Below, one piece after another: positions 52,236 to 60,900 of a stretch of DNA of 64,000 bases. The DNA is taken from the NCBI RefSeq assembly GCF_022352055.1, contig NZ_JAKRWM010000001.1, positions 558,001 through 622,000 of the forward strand, in the 5' to 3' direction. The notes under the pieces are model-generated. The model had not been told where the DNA came from and did no database searches. It worked only from the letters and a program-made list of their open reading frames with translations. Within the stretch, counting starts at the first letter, position 1. The number at the start of each line of letters is the position of its first letter. The stretch comes from Cohnella mopanensis. GTDB lineage: Bacteria; Bacillota; Bacilli; Paenibacillales; Paenibacillaceae. The translations under genes were made by a program, and so were the position numbers.

Positions 52236-53564
52236 ATGACTTATACCCGTGAGGACATTACTCGGATCGCCAAAGAACAGAACGTTCGATTCATTCGTTT
52301 GCAGTTTACGGATTTGCTCGGATCGATCAAGAACGTGGAAATTCCGTTCAGTCAATTGGAGAAGGCTCTCGATAACAAAATGATGTTCGATGGTTCTTCG
52401 ATCGAAGGGTATGTTCGCATCGAGGAATCGGACATGTACCTATATCCCGATCTAAGCACGTGGGTTGTATTCCCTTGGGTTACCGAGAATAAAGTCGCGC
52501 GACTGATCTGCGACATCTATATGCCGGATGGTACTCCGTTCGCAGGAGATCCGCGTGGTATTCTGAAACGCGCTTTGCAAGAAGCGGAAGAAATGGGCTT
52601 CTCGACTATGAACGTTGGGCCAGAGCCGGAATTTTTCCTGTTCCAGACAGACGATAAGGGAAATCCTACGATGGAGCTTAATGACCAAGGCGGTTACTTT
52701 GACTTGGCTCCTACGGATCTTGGCGAGAATTGCCGCCGTGATATCGTTCTTATGCTGGAAGAAATGGGCTTCGAGATCGAAGCTTCGCACCATGAAGTCG
52801 CGCCTGGACAACACGAGATCGACTTTAAATATGCTCCAGCGATTAAAGCGGCCGATCAGATTCAAACGTTTAAGCTCGTCGTTAAGACGATTGCGCGTCA
52901 GCATGGCTTGCACGCGACATTCATGCCGAAGCCGTTGTTCGGCATGAACGGTTCGGGCATGCACTGCCACCAATCTCTGTTTCGCGGCAGCGAGAACGCA
53001 TTCTACGATGCGAATGACAAGCTTGGCTTAAGTAACATTGCCCGTCACTATATGGCCGGTATTTTACGTCATGCTCGCGGTATCGCGGCCATTTCTAACC
53101 CGACCGTTAACTCTTACAAACGTCTCGTGCCTGGATACGAAGCGCCATGTTACGTTGCATGGTCCGCAAGTAACCGCAGTCCGATGATCCGGATTCCGGC
53201 GTCTCGCGGTTTGAGCACTCGCATCGAAGTCCGGAATCCAGATCCGGCTGCGAACCCGTATTTGACGCTTGCAGTTATGTTGAAAGCGGGCCTAGACGGC
53301 ATTAACAACAAGTTGCCGATCCCGGCTCCTGTCGATCGCAACATCTACGTGATGAGCGAGGAAGAACGCCAAGACGCGGGAATCCCAAGCTTGCCGATCA
53401 ACTTGAAAGAAGCTCTCGCCGAATTGTTGCGCGACGATATCATTTGCGATGCGCTTGGTGATCACGCTCTTAGCCACTTCTACGAACTGAAAGAAATCGA
53501 GTGGGATATGTACCGGACGCAAGTCCACCAATGGGAACGCGATCAGTATCTGACAATGTACTAA
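52236..53564 (+). CDS. glnA: Glutamine synthetase, type I-alpha
   Basis: The 442-residue enzyme makes glutamine from glutamate, ammonia and ATP, and moonlights as GlnR's signal partner in Firmicutes. It carries the type I signatures: [61 protein letters not shown] and ATP-site RIPASRG. The length fits the unadenylylated GSI-alpha class. Ribosome binding site AGGAGG. A terminator follows, then a 51-bp tandem repeat array. Confidence 0.98.
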   Translation: MTYTREDITRIAKEQNVRFIRLQFTDLLGSIKNVEIPFSQLEKALDNKMMFDGSSIEGYVRIEESDMYLYPDLSTWVVFPWVTENKVARLICDIYMPDGTPFAGDPRGILKRALQEAEEMGFSTMNVGPEPEFFLFQTDDKGNPTMELNDQGGYFDLAPTDLGENCRRDIVLMLEEMGFEIEASHHEVAPGQHEIDFKYAPAIKAADQIQTFKLVVKTIARQHGLHATFMPKPLFGMNGSGMHCHQSLFRGSENAFYDANDKLGLSNIARHYMAGILRHARGIAAISNPTVNSYKRLVPGYEAPCYVAWSASNRSPMIRIPASRGLSTRIEVRNPDPAANPYLTLAVMLKAGLDGINNKLPIPAPVDRNIYVMSEEERQDAGIPSLPINLKEALAELLRDDIICDALGDHALSHFYELKEIEWDMYRTQVHQWERDQYLTMY

Positions 53565-53571
53565 ACTCAAT

Positions 53572-53606
53572 CCCCTTCTGCGCTTCGGTGCTGAAGGGTT
53601 TTTTCT
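53572..53606 (+). terminator. Intrinsic terminator after glnA
   Basis: The CCCTTC…GAAGGG stem with a GCGCTTCGGTGC inner loop is followed by TTTTTTCTTTTT. Confidence 0.85.
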
Positions 53607-53617
53607 TTTTATGATGT

Positions 53618-53640
53618 AACCCCGCAACCCCGCAACCCCG
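53618..53640. repeat. 8-bp microrepeat AACCCCGC, about three copies
   Basis: AACCCCGC is repeated back-to-back (53618, 53626, 53634, the last incomplete) just before the 51-bp array. It is probably slippage-derived. Confidence 0.75.
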
Positions 53641-53663
53641 AACACTTTTAAGTTACTTTTTGC

Positions 53664-54020
53664 TTGAAACGCAAGGAGCACCCGATTTCGCACAGCGAAG
53701 GCACTTTTTTGGCCTTGAAACGCAAGGAGCACCCGTCTTCGCACAGTGAAGGTACAATTTTGGCCTTGAAACGCAAGGAGCCCCCGATTTCTCAAAGCAT
53801 AGGCGCTTTTTTGGCCTTGATATGCAAAGAAACCACGATTTCGCATAGCGAAGGTACTTTATTGGCCTTAAAACGCAAGGAGCACCCGATTTCGCACAGC
53901 GAAGGTACATTTTTGGCCTTGATATGCAAAGAGACCACGATTTCGCATAGCGAAGGTACTTTTTTGGCTTTGAAACGCAAGGAGCCCCCAATTTCGCACA
54001 GGGAAGGCACTTTTTTGGCC
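53664..54020. repeat. Seven-unit 51-bp tandem repeat between glnA and lexA
   Basis: Units begin at 53664, 53715, 53766, 53817, 53868, 53919 and 53970, all exactly 51 bp. Each has the core TTCGCAYAGCGAA (a 5-bp stem with 3-base loop, changed in units 2, 3 and 7) followed by a T-rich end and GGCC. Two subtypes alternate in the second half: TTGAAACGCAAGGAG (units 1, 2, 3, 7; unit 5 nearly) and TTGATATGCAAAGA (units 4 and 6). Subtype one also has CCTTG-N5-CAAGG across unit junctions. Because 51 is 17 codons and units lack stops, several frames on both strands stay open, but none has a ribosome binding site. I read it as a noncoding repeat. Confidence 0.9.
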
Positions 54021-54227
54021 TTTGAGCGTCTAAAGTATCTCGATTCGAGGTCATGAAGACAAATTAAAAACAATGTAATTAATCTATATTGAGTTAATTT
54101 GTTTTTCCTATTTACGAAAGATTGATTGTGCTGAATCTAATGGGAAAGTAGTAGTTACTGTTGTAATTGCGAACTGAGGCTAACGAAGAGTAACGTTGAT
54201 TTGGCACCGACGGGAGCATGTAAACTA
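54021..54227. other. AT-rich spacer without recognisable genes
   Basis: The stretch between the repeat array and the lexA terminator holds a short inverted AT-rich segment (AAATTAA…TTAATTTG, about 54059–54101). I see no ORF with a ribosome binding site and no recognisable RNA gene. Confidence 0.6.
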
Positions 54228-54286
54228 AAAAGAGGCTGCCTCCATAGGTCAACAATCTGACCTACTGAGACAGCCCCTCTTTGTCG
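54228..54286 (-). terminator. Long hairpin terminator of lexA
   Basis: On the minus strand an extended stem (AAAGAGG, CTGTCTC/GAGGCAG and GGTCA/TGACC sections) ends in TTTTTAGTTT. It follows the lexA stop. Confidence 0.85.
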
Positions 54287-54299
54287 TGCGAAGTTAAAG

Positions 54300-54923
54300 T
54301 TACATGAATGAGCGAATTAATCCGATGACCTTGCCAAGGATGCTTACGTTAGGTAAACGAATAGGCTCCATGCTTGAGTTCTCAGGTTGCAACCGAATAT
54401 GATCTTTTTCTTTGTAGAAGGTTTTGACCGTTGCTTCGTTTTCTTCCGTCATCGCGACCACAATATCACCGTTCATTGCGGTAGGCTGCTGACGTACGAT
54501 GACGTAATCGCCGTTATGGATTCCAGCTTCGATCATACTGTCACCAGCGACGGAAAGCATGAAGACGGGTTGATCGCCGACCATGTTAATAGGTAAAGGA
54601 TAGTATTCTTCGATGTTCTCCGTAGCCGTAATAGGTAACCCTGCGGTTACTTTACCTAGTAAGGGAATCGGGCGAACGGAGGATGAGATTCTGTAAATAG
54701 AATCCTCTTCGTCTCCTAGAATTTCTATCGCGCGTGGTTTAGTTGGATCGCGGCGGATTAAGCCTTTCTTCTCAAGACGGTCTAAATGACCGTGAACGGT
54801 GGAACTGGAAGCAAGACCGACGGCTTCCCCAATCTCGCGTACGGAAGGAGGATAACCCTTCTCGCGGACTTCGTTCTTAATGAATTCGAGTATGGAATTC
54901 TGGCGATTGGACATCTTCGACAC
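54300..54923 (-). CDS. lexA: SOS repressor LexA
   Basis: The 207-residue repressor has the N-terminal winged HTH ([28 protein letters not shown]) and the C-terminal self-cleaving domain: cleavage site Ala94-Gly95 (VTAGLP), catalytic Ser129 (GDSM) and Lys167 (ATVKTF). RecA filaments on single-stranded DNA trigger cleavage. The start is GTG 54923, 6 bases after GGGAGGG; the ATG three codons later is too far. A perfect SOS box lies in its own promoter spacer. Confidence 0.97.
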   Translation of the reverse strand: MSKMSNRQNSILEFIKNEVREKGYPPSVREIGEAVGLASSSTVHGHLDRLEKKGLIRRDPTKPRAIEILGDEEDSIYRISSSVRPIPLLGKVTAGLPITATENIEEYYPLPINMVGDQPVFMLSVAGDSMIEAGIHNGDYVIVRQQPTAMNGDIVVAMTEENEATVKTFYKEKDHIRLQPENSSMEPIRLPNVSILGKVIGLIRSFM

Positions 54924-54959
54924 GCCAAACCCTCCCTATGTATTAGCTCATGATGACAA

Positions 54960-54988
54960 ATTATAACACAGAACTCGAGTTCGTACAA
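54960..54988 (-). promoter_or_regulatory. lexA promoter with SOS box in the spacer
   Basis: On the minus strand TTGTAC (54988–54983) and TATAAT (54965–54960) are 17 bp apart. GAACTCGAGTTC (54971–54982), a perfect GAAC-N4-GTTC LexA box, fills the spacer, giving autorepression. Confidence 0.88.
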
Positions 54989-55002
54989 ACATTCGTTCTA
55001 CA

Positions 55003-55014
55003 GAACAAACGTTC
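55003..55014. promoter_or_regulatory. SOS box between the divergent promoters
   Basis: GAACAAACGTTC is a perfect GAAC-N4-GTTC site midway between the lexA and yneA promoters. A near match AAAC-ATTC-GTTC lies next to it at about 54987–54998. Confidence 0.85.
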
Positions 55015-55023
55015 CGAAAATCG

Positions 55024-55071
55024 TTGACATGAACATATGTTCGTGTTACGATAACACCAGAACAAATGTTT
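55024..55071 (+). promoter_or_regulatory. yneA promoter with SOS boxes
   Basis: TTGACA (55024–55029) and TACGAT (55047–55052) are 17 bp apart with GAACATATGTTC (55031–55042) in the spacer. A one-mismatch site GAACAAATGTTT lies at 55060–55071, just before the ribosome binding site. Confidence 0.88.
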
Positions 55072-55083
55072 GGGGTGAACTTA

Positions 55084-55497
55084 ATGGTGCATTCATGGGT
55101 ATCGGTTGGCTCAGCTTCCACATCTTCGGTACGAACGTCCGCTCGTACATATGCTCTTACTAAGTCGGGACGCGATGTGAAGAAGCGTGCTTTATCGGTT
55201 ACTAATTGGAAGTTTGCCAGAGGCGTTTTCTTTTTGTTCGCATTCCTGATCCTATTTAGCGGCTTTACGCTCTATCATACATTCGCTTCTTCCAATGAAG
55301 TTACTCCCGCATCCGGGGAGGAGTTCGTTATCTCCGTAGACAGCGGGGATTCGCTTTGGCAGATTGCTAAGAGCTATAAGAAAGACTCGATGGATACGCG
55401 ATACGCTGTTCATGAAATAACGGAGAGGAATGGTCTGATCTCATCCGAGGTTACCGTAGGCCAGGCATTAATTATTCCCGCTGAGATTTTGCAATAA
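55084..55497 (+). CDS. yneA: SOS cell-division inhibitor YneA (LysM protein)
   Basis: The 137-residue protein has a basic, Ser/Thr-rich N-terminus, one membrane helix (about residues 46–66) and a C-terminal LysM domain (VDSGDSLWQIAKSY…VTVGQALIIP). This is the YneA architecture, the Bacillus SOS-induced inhibitor of septation. It is divergent from lexA and preceded by several SOS boxes. ATG 55084 follows GGGGTGA; the upstream ATG 55066 lies within an SOS-like site. yneB, the usual next gene in B. subtilis, is absent. Confidence 0.92.
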   Translation: MVHSWVSVGSASTSSVRTSARTYALTKSGRDVKKRALSVTNWKFARGVFFLFAFLILFSGFTLYHTFASSNEVTPASGEEFVISVDSGDSLWQIAKSYKKDSMDTRYAVHEITERNGLISSEVTVGQALIIPAEILQ

Positions 55498-55620
55498 CCA
55501 CTATTTAACATCACTTCCAGACCGGATGATTCCGGTCTTTATTTGTGTTTCTGCTCTTCTTGACAACGTATCTGTGAAAATGGCAAAGTAGAGTAGTTAT
55601 GAAAGGAGAGTGAGACAGTT

Positions 55621-55818
55621 ATGGAAATGGATAAATTGATTAACAGAATTAATGAATTATCCCGTAAAAATAAAACCGAAGGTTTGAACGAAAGCGAACT
55701 TGAAGAACGCGATCTTCTCCGTCGGCAATATATTTCAATCTTCAAGCAAAATTTCCGTCAGGAGTTGGATCGCATAGAAATCGTGGACGAGCCTGGCGAA
55801 CCGACAATTAAGCATTAA
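55621..55818 (+). CDS. DUF896 small protein (YnzC-like)
   Basis: The 65-residue protein is a DUF896/YnzC family member: two helices (MDKLINRINELSRKNKTEGLNESELEERDLLRRQYI) and a disordered tail. In B. subtilis ynzC is part of the yneA operon and SOS-linked. Here it is 123 bp behind yneA with its own GGAGAG ribosome binding site. The function is unknown. Confidence 0.93.
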   Translation: MEMDKLINRINELSRKNKTEGLNESELEERDLLRRQYISIFKQNFRQELDRIEIVDEPGEPTIKH

Positions 55819-55832
55819 TAAGGAGGAAGTTT

Positions 55833-56351
55833 ATGTCCCGCTCATGGGAACGGATGGTAGAGAAAAACTCTAAACAAATTAACAAGCGTCGCAAGAAGGA
55901 AGGCAAGAAAGGGATTACCGCGAATGCACCGCAAATTGATCGTTTTCGCGGACGCAATTACATTGTGCCGGTGTTATTGATCATGTTGATTCTTTTGTAT
56001 ATCACTCTTGCCCAGCCATGGTCCGATCAATTCATGCAAGACCCGACGCTATTCTGGGTAACGATAGCTTGTTACGTTGTCCTAGCGTTTTTCTATTACA
56101 TGCGTCGGCCTTACTTGGCCGTTAGTCGGGACACGCTTGAAACGCGCAAATTCACAGGCTACAAAACACTGCGTCCTACTGAAATTCGTAAAATTACGAT
56201 TCAACCCGGATATGTTATCGTGGAATCCGTGAAAGGCGCGAATTGGGTTTTCTCGAAGTTAATGAACCGTTACCCAATCTCACAGATGGAAGAAAGACTG
56301 AGGACGTTCACTGAATTGCATAAGATCGATTGGGAAGTTAAAAAGAAGTGA
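55833..56351 (+). CDS. Two-helix membrane protein with a PH-like C-terminus
   Basis: I do not recognise a named family. The 172-residue protein has a very basic N-terminus (RKKEGKK), two membrane helices (about 44–64 and 72–90) and a strand-rich basic C-terminal part (YLAVSRDTLETRKF…TIQPGYVIVE) that looks like a bacterial PH-type domain. AAGGAGGAAG precedes the start. It is 14 bp after the DUF896 gene and 12 bp before a HAD hydrolase gene, likely one mRNA. Confidence 0.75.
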   Translation: MSRSWERMVEKNSKQINKRRKKEGKKGITANAPQIDRFRGRNYIVPVLLIMLILLYITLAQPWSDQFMQDPTLFWVTIACYVVLAFFYYMRRPYLAVSRDTLETRKFTGYKTLRPTEIRKITIQPGYVIVESVKGANWVFSKLMNRYPISQMEERLRTFTELHKIDWEVKKK

Positions 56352-56363
56352 GGAGTAGTGACA

Positions 56364-57158
56364 ATGTCGGTCAAGGCTGTTCTGTTTGATTTGGATGATA
56401 CGTTATTATGGGACGACCGGAGCGTAAGCGAAGCGTTCAAGGATACATGCAAGCTGGCTGCGGAAGCGACCGGGCTTCATGAGGAGGAGCTTGAAGCGTC
56501 CGTTCGCCGTGAAGCTAGAGCGCTCTACGAAACGTACGAAACGTACGGATTTACGCAGATGATCGGGATTAACCCATTCGAAGCGTTGTGGGGGAAATTC
56601 GAGCGCGGCGAACATCCGATGTTCCGCAAGCTGCAGCAATTGGCTCCGGAATACCGCGTGAATGCTTGGACGAGAGGACTTGCCGCACTTGGCGTCGATA
56701 ATCCGGAACTAGGCGAGAAATTGGCGGAGTGGTTCCCGGCTCAACGCCGTAGTTTGAAATACGTATACGAAGAAACGTTTGCCGTATTGGACGAGCTTAA
56801 AGGCAAGTACAAGCTACTGCTCCTAACAAACGGATCGCCGGATCTGCAACAGGAGAAGTTGGACGGCATGCCCGATCTTATCCCTTACTTCGATTCTATC
56901 GTCATTTCAGGCAACTTCGGCGAAGGCAAGCCGTCACCGAAACTGTTCGCGCACGCGATGGAACAGATCGGCATTACGGCTGAGGAAGGCATCATGGTCG
57001 GGGATAAATTGACGACCGATATTCTTGGAGCGAATCGGGTCGGAATGACATCCGTGTGGATTAATCGCCATGGCGCCGTTCGCAACGATGAGATCATCCC
57101 GTCCTACGAGATTAAGTCTCTGACCGACCTTAAAGAACTTCTTCAAAAAATAGGGTAA
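56364..57158 (+). CDS. HAD-family hydrolase
   Basis: The 264-residue protein is a haloacid-dehalogenase-like phosphatase. Motif I is DLDDTLL (nucleophile Asp10), motif II LLLTNGS, motif III lysine in GEGKPSPKLF, and motif IV GDKLTTDILGA. A helical cap lies between motifs I and II. AGGAG is 8 bases before ATG 56364; GTG 56358 is too close. The substrate is unknown; the B. subtilis YsaA group is similar. Confidence 0.92.
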   Translation: MSVKAVLFDLDDTLLWDDRSVSEAFKDTCKLAAEATGLHEEELEASVRREARALYETYETYGFTQMIGINPFEALWGKFERGEHPMFRKLQQLAPEYRVNAWTRGLAALGVDNPELGEKLAEWFPAQRRSLKYVYEETFAVLDELKGKYKLLLLTNGSPDLQQEKLDGMPDLIPYFDSIVISGNFGEGKPSPKLFAHAMEQIGITAEEGIMVGDKLTTDILGANRVGMTSVWINRHGAVRNDEIIPSYEIKSLTDLKELLQKIG

Positions 57159-57206
57159 TTGAGTACAGTCTTCCATCTGCGGGTGGAGGCAATACATAAG
57201 AAAAAA

Positions 57207-57246
57207 ACGAAGGAGCACTCCCTATAAGGGCGGGGCTCCTTCGTCT
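57207..57246. terminator. Bidirectional intrinsic terminator
   Basis: The stem ACGAAGGAGC with GCTCCTTCGT has an A-run on its left flank. It lies between convergent HAD and mtnD genes. Confidence 0.85.
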
Positions 57247-57265
57247 TGCGTAAGGGTTTCCGTTA

Positions 57266-57805
57266 TTACTTGACGAAAGCAGGGTCTTCGAAAGGATCCG
57301 CGATCCAACCTGCCGGCTCGATGAAGAGACGAACCGCGACGATAGCTTTGTTATCCATTAGAGTAAAGAAGTGAGGCTGGCCTTCCGGAACGGAGATGAC
57401 GTCTCCAACGGTAAGCTCTACATCGAAATAGCCGGTTTGTTCGTCGCCTTTAATGATGAAAATACCGCGTCCAGCCGTAATCGCACGTACTTCGTCCTCT
57501 GTGTGAGTGTGCACTTGCTCGAACTTTTTCAGAATTTCAGGCAAATTTGGCGTATCTTCGGAAAGAGCAACGATATCCCAAACTTTGTAACCGCGTCTGC
57601 CGGCGATTTCACGAATCTCTTCGTCATAAGTGGAAAGGATCGTGTTTTTGTCTTCGTCCGTCAGGGAAAACTTATTTTGAAGCTGACTTGGAAGCTTAGT
57701 TGCGTCCCAGTGCTCGTATAGAACATTTTGTTTGGTCAGAAATTCAAGTACTTGATCTTCATTTTCAATACGTTCGTTCGTATTGCGAATGCGAATTTGT
57801 GCCAT
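57266..57805 (-). CDS. mtnD: Acireductone dioxygenase MtnD
   Basis: The 179-residue cupin is acireductone dioxygenase of the methionine salvage pathway, which turns 1,2-dihydroxy-5-methylthiopentene-3-one into the 2-keto acid precursor of methionine (with Fe). Metal ligands are visible: HTHTEDE (His, His, Glu) and the His of GQPHFFTL. The start at 57805 (MAQIRIRN) follows AGAGGAATT. It is isolated from other mtn genes and divergent from metH. Its promoter TCGACA-N17-TATAAT lies at 57872–57844. Confidence 0.93.
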   Translation of the reverse strand: MAQIRIRNTNERIENEDQVLEFLTKQNVLYEHWDATKLPSQLQNKFSLTDEDKNTILSTYDEEIREIAGRRGYKVWDIVALSEDTPNLPEILKKFEQVHTHTEDEVRAITAGRGIFIIKGDEQTGYFDVELTVGDVISVPEGQPHFFTLMDNKAIVAVRLFIEPAGWIADPFEDPAFVK

Positions 57806-57843
57806 AGTTAATTCCTCTTTTCCCAATATGAATTAATGCCTTT

Positions 57844-57872
57844 ATTATAGTCCAATTCCCTAGCTATGTCGA
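57844..57872 (-). promoter_or_regulatory. mtnD promoter
   Basis: On the minus strand TCGACA (57872–57867) and TATAAT (57849–57844) are 17 bp apart. The metH promoter is less clear; TATAGA at 57907–57912 is the best -10 candidate. Confidence 0.65.
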
Positions 57873-57949
57873 TGAGCATCTTTTCGTTCATGGAGGATTC
57901 TGTTAGTATAGAGTTTAATGATTTGACAGACAGGGGAAGCGACCTAATT

Positions 57950-60900
57950 ATGACTTTAACGCAAAATAAACCGTCTCTGCAAGAGGCATTAAAATCGAGA
58001 ATATTGTTTTTAGATGGCGCTATGGGAACGATGATCCAGCAAGCGAATTTGACTGCGGACGATTTCGGCAGCGAAGACTTGGACGGCTGCAACGAACTCC
58101 TTGTTCTCACTCGTCCGGATGTGATCTCCGGCATACATGAAGCATATTTGGAAGCAGGCTCGGATATTATCGAAACGAATACGTTCGGCTCAACGGCCGT
58201 CGTTCTTGCCGAATATGATATCCCGGAGAAAGCAAGGGAAATCAATCTTGCCGCAGCTAGGTTAGCCCGTGCGGCATGCGATAAATATTCCACGCCCGAC
58301 AAACCTAGGTTCGTCGCGGGTGCGCTTGGTCCAACGACTAAGACGCTTTCCGTTACGGGCGGCGTTACGTTCGACCAATTGATCGCCGATTACCAAGATC
58401 AAGTCGTAGCGCTTATCGAAGGCGGAGTCGATTGTATATTAATCGAGACTTGCCAAGATACATTAAACGTTAAAGCCGCGAGTATTGGCGTTCGTCAAGC
58501 CTTCAAGCAAATGGGCCAAGAGCTGCCTATCATGATCAGCGGTACGATTGAGCCGATGGGAACTACGCTTGCCGGACAAAACATTGAATCCTTCTATATT
58601 TCTCTAGAGCATTTGAATCCGATCTCGATTGGGCTGAACTGCGCAACGGGTCCGGAATTCATGCGCGACCATATTCGGACGTTATCCGGAATCGCGAAAT
58701 CAGCGGTTAGCTGTTACCCGAATGCCGGATTGCCGGATGAGAACGGGAACTACCACGAGTCCCCCGATTCATTAGCGAAGAAAATGAGAGGTTTCGCCGA
58801 ACAGGGCTGGCTTAACGTTGCGGGTGGTTGCTGCGGAACGACTCCGGCTCATATTGCGGCAATGGCCGAAGCGATGAAGGATTTGCCACCGCGTACAATC
58901 GAAGGCGAGCATCCGCCCGCTGTATCCGGTATCGAAACGGTGTATATCGAGAACGACAACCGTCCCTACATGGTCGGCGAGCGCACGAATGTACTCGGAT
59001 CCCGTAAATTCAAACGGTTGATCGCGGAAGGCAAATACGAGGAAGCATCGGAAATCGCCAGAGCCCAAGTGAAGACCGGGGCCCACGTTATCGATATTTG
59101 CCTACAGGACCCGGACCGCGAAGAATCGATCGACATGAAGCAGTTTCTAGATTTCGCTACGAAAAAAGTAAAAGTGCCTTTTATGGTCGATACGACGGAT
59201 GCAGCCGTCATTGACATGTCTTTGAAATATATTCAAGGTAAATCGATAATTAACTCCATGAACCTTGAAGATGGCGAGGAGAAATTCGAGAAGATCGTTC
59301 CGATTCTGCATCGCTATGGAGCTGCTGTCGTCGTAGGTACGATAGACGAGAGAGGGCAAGCGATCTCCCGGGAAGATAAGAGAGATGTCGCTATTCGTTC
59401 CCATGACTTGCTCATCAACAAATACGGGCTTAAATCGGAGGACTTGATTTTCGATCCGCTCGTATTCCCTGTCGGAACGGGAGACGAGCAGTATATCGGG
59501 TCGGCTAAGGAAACGATCGAAGGGATTCGATTGATTAAAGCCGCGTTGCCGAAATGTCAGACGATTCTCGGAATTAGTAACATCTCTTTCGGTTTGCCGG
59601 AAGCAGGACGTGAAGTATTGAATTCCGTCTTCCTCTATGAATGTACGAAGGCGGGATTGGATTATGCCATCGTCAACACGGAGAAGCTGGAGAGATACGC
59701 ATCCATTCCGGAGCACGAACGGAGACTTTCCGAAGAGCTGTTGTACAATACGAACGATGAAACTTTAGCCGCATTCGTGGCCGCTTTCCGCGATAAGAAA
59801 GTCGAGAAGAAAGTTAAAGTCGATAATCTTACGCTTGAAGAGCGTCTCTCCAATTACGTCGTCGAAGGAAGCAAAGAAGGGCTTGCTCCCGATTTGGATG
59901 AAGCGTTGGGCAAATATGCGCCTTTGGACATTATCAACGGGCCTTTGATGGCCGGTATGTCGGAGGTAGGCCGCTTATTTAACAATAACGAGCTGATCGT
60001 AGCGGAAGTATTGCAAAGTGCGGAGGTCATGAAGGCTTCCGTAGCTCAATTGGAACCGCATATGGAGAAGGCGGATGCGGCTGTCAAAGGCAAAATCATG
60101 CTCGCAACGGTCAAAGGCGACGTCCATGACATCGGCAAAAATCTCGTCGAGATCATTTTGTCCAACAACGGCTACAAAATCATTAACCTAGGGATCAAGG
60201 TACCGCCGGATCAAATCATCGAAGCGGCTCGCAGGGAAAATCCCGATGCGATCGGGCTATCCGGATTACTCGTTAAATCGGCACAGCAGATGGTCATCAC
60301 GGCACAGGATTTGCGCAGTGCAGGCATTGATGCTCCGATTCTCGTTGGCGGAGCGGCGTTAACCCGCAAGTTCACGAAAAACCGTATCGCACCGGAATAT
60401 GACGGAGTCGTCTTATACGCGAAGGATGCGATGGATGGTCTTGATATTGCCAACAAGTTGAGCGATCCGGGTCATCGCGCTCGCATCATCGAAGAACACT
60501 GGGCCGCACAAGCGAAACTGGCGGAAGAAGCCGAACAACCGGCTAAAGTTCTTCCGGAATTGACGAGAGCGCGCCGTTCTAACATTTCACCGGATGCGCC
60601 TGTATTCACTCCGCCGGATTATGAACGGCATGTGCTCAGAGACTACCCTATGTCCCATGTCCTTCCCTATGTGAATATGCAGATGCTGCTCGGCCACCAT
60701 CTAGGCTTGAAAGGCAACGTGGATGAGCTGATTGCCGCTGGGGACGAAAGAACCGTGAACTTGAAAGAAACGGTTGACGACATCATGAAGCAATCTCAGT
60801 CGCAAGGTTGGTTAAATCCGCAAGCGATGTATCGTTTCTTCCCGGCTCAGTCCGATGGCAACGACATTGTCATCTATGATCCAGAGGATGTAACCCGCGT

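Noticed and set aside
53292..53846. 184-codon minus-strand frame running into glnA
   Set aside because: It is antisense to glnA and enters the repeat array; it has no ribosome binding site and does not resemble a known protein.
53664..54020. CRISPR array
   Set aside because: The units are contiguous near-identical 51-mers with no unique spacers, and no cas genes are nearby.
53653..54073. Cys-rich and Lys-rich 17-residue repeat proteins readable on both strands of the 51-bp array
   Set aside because: They exist only because the period is a multiple of three and the units lack stops. No frame has a ribosome binding site, and changes between units do not favour synonymous positions in any frame.
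57806..57949. S-box or cobalamin riboswitch for metH
   Set aside because: The region is too short and lacks the conserved elements on either strand.
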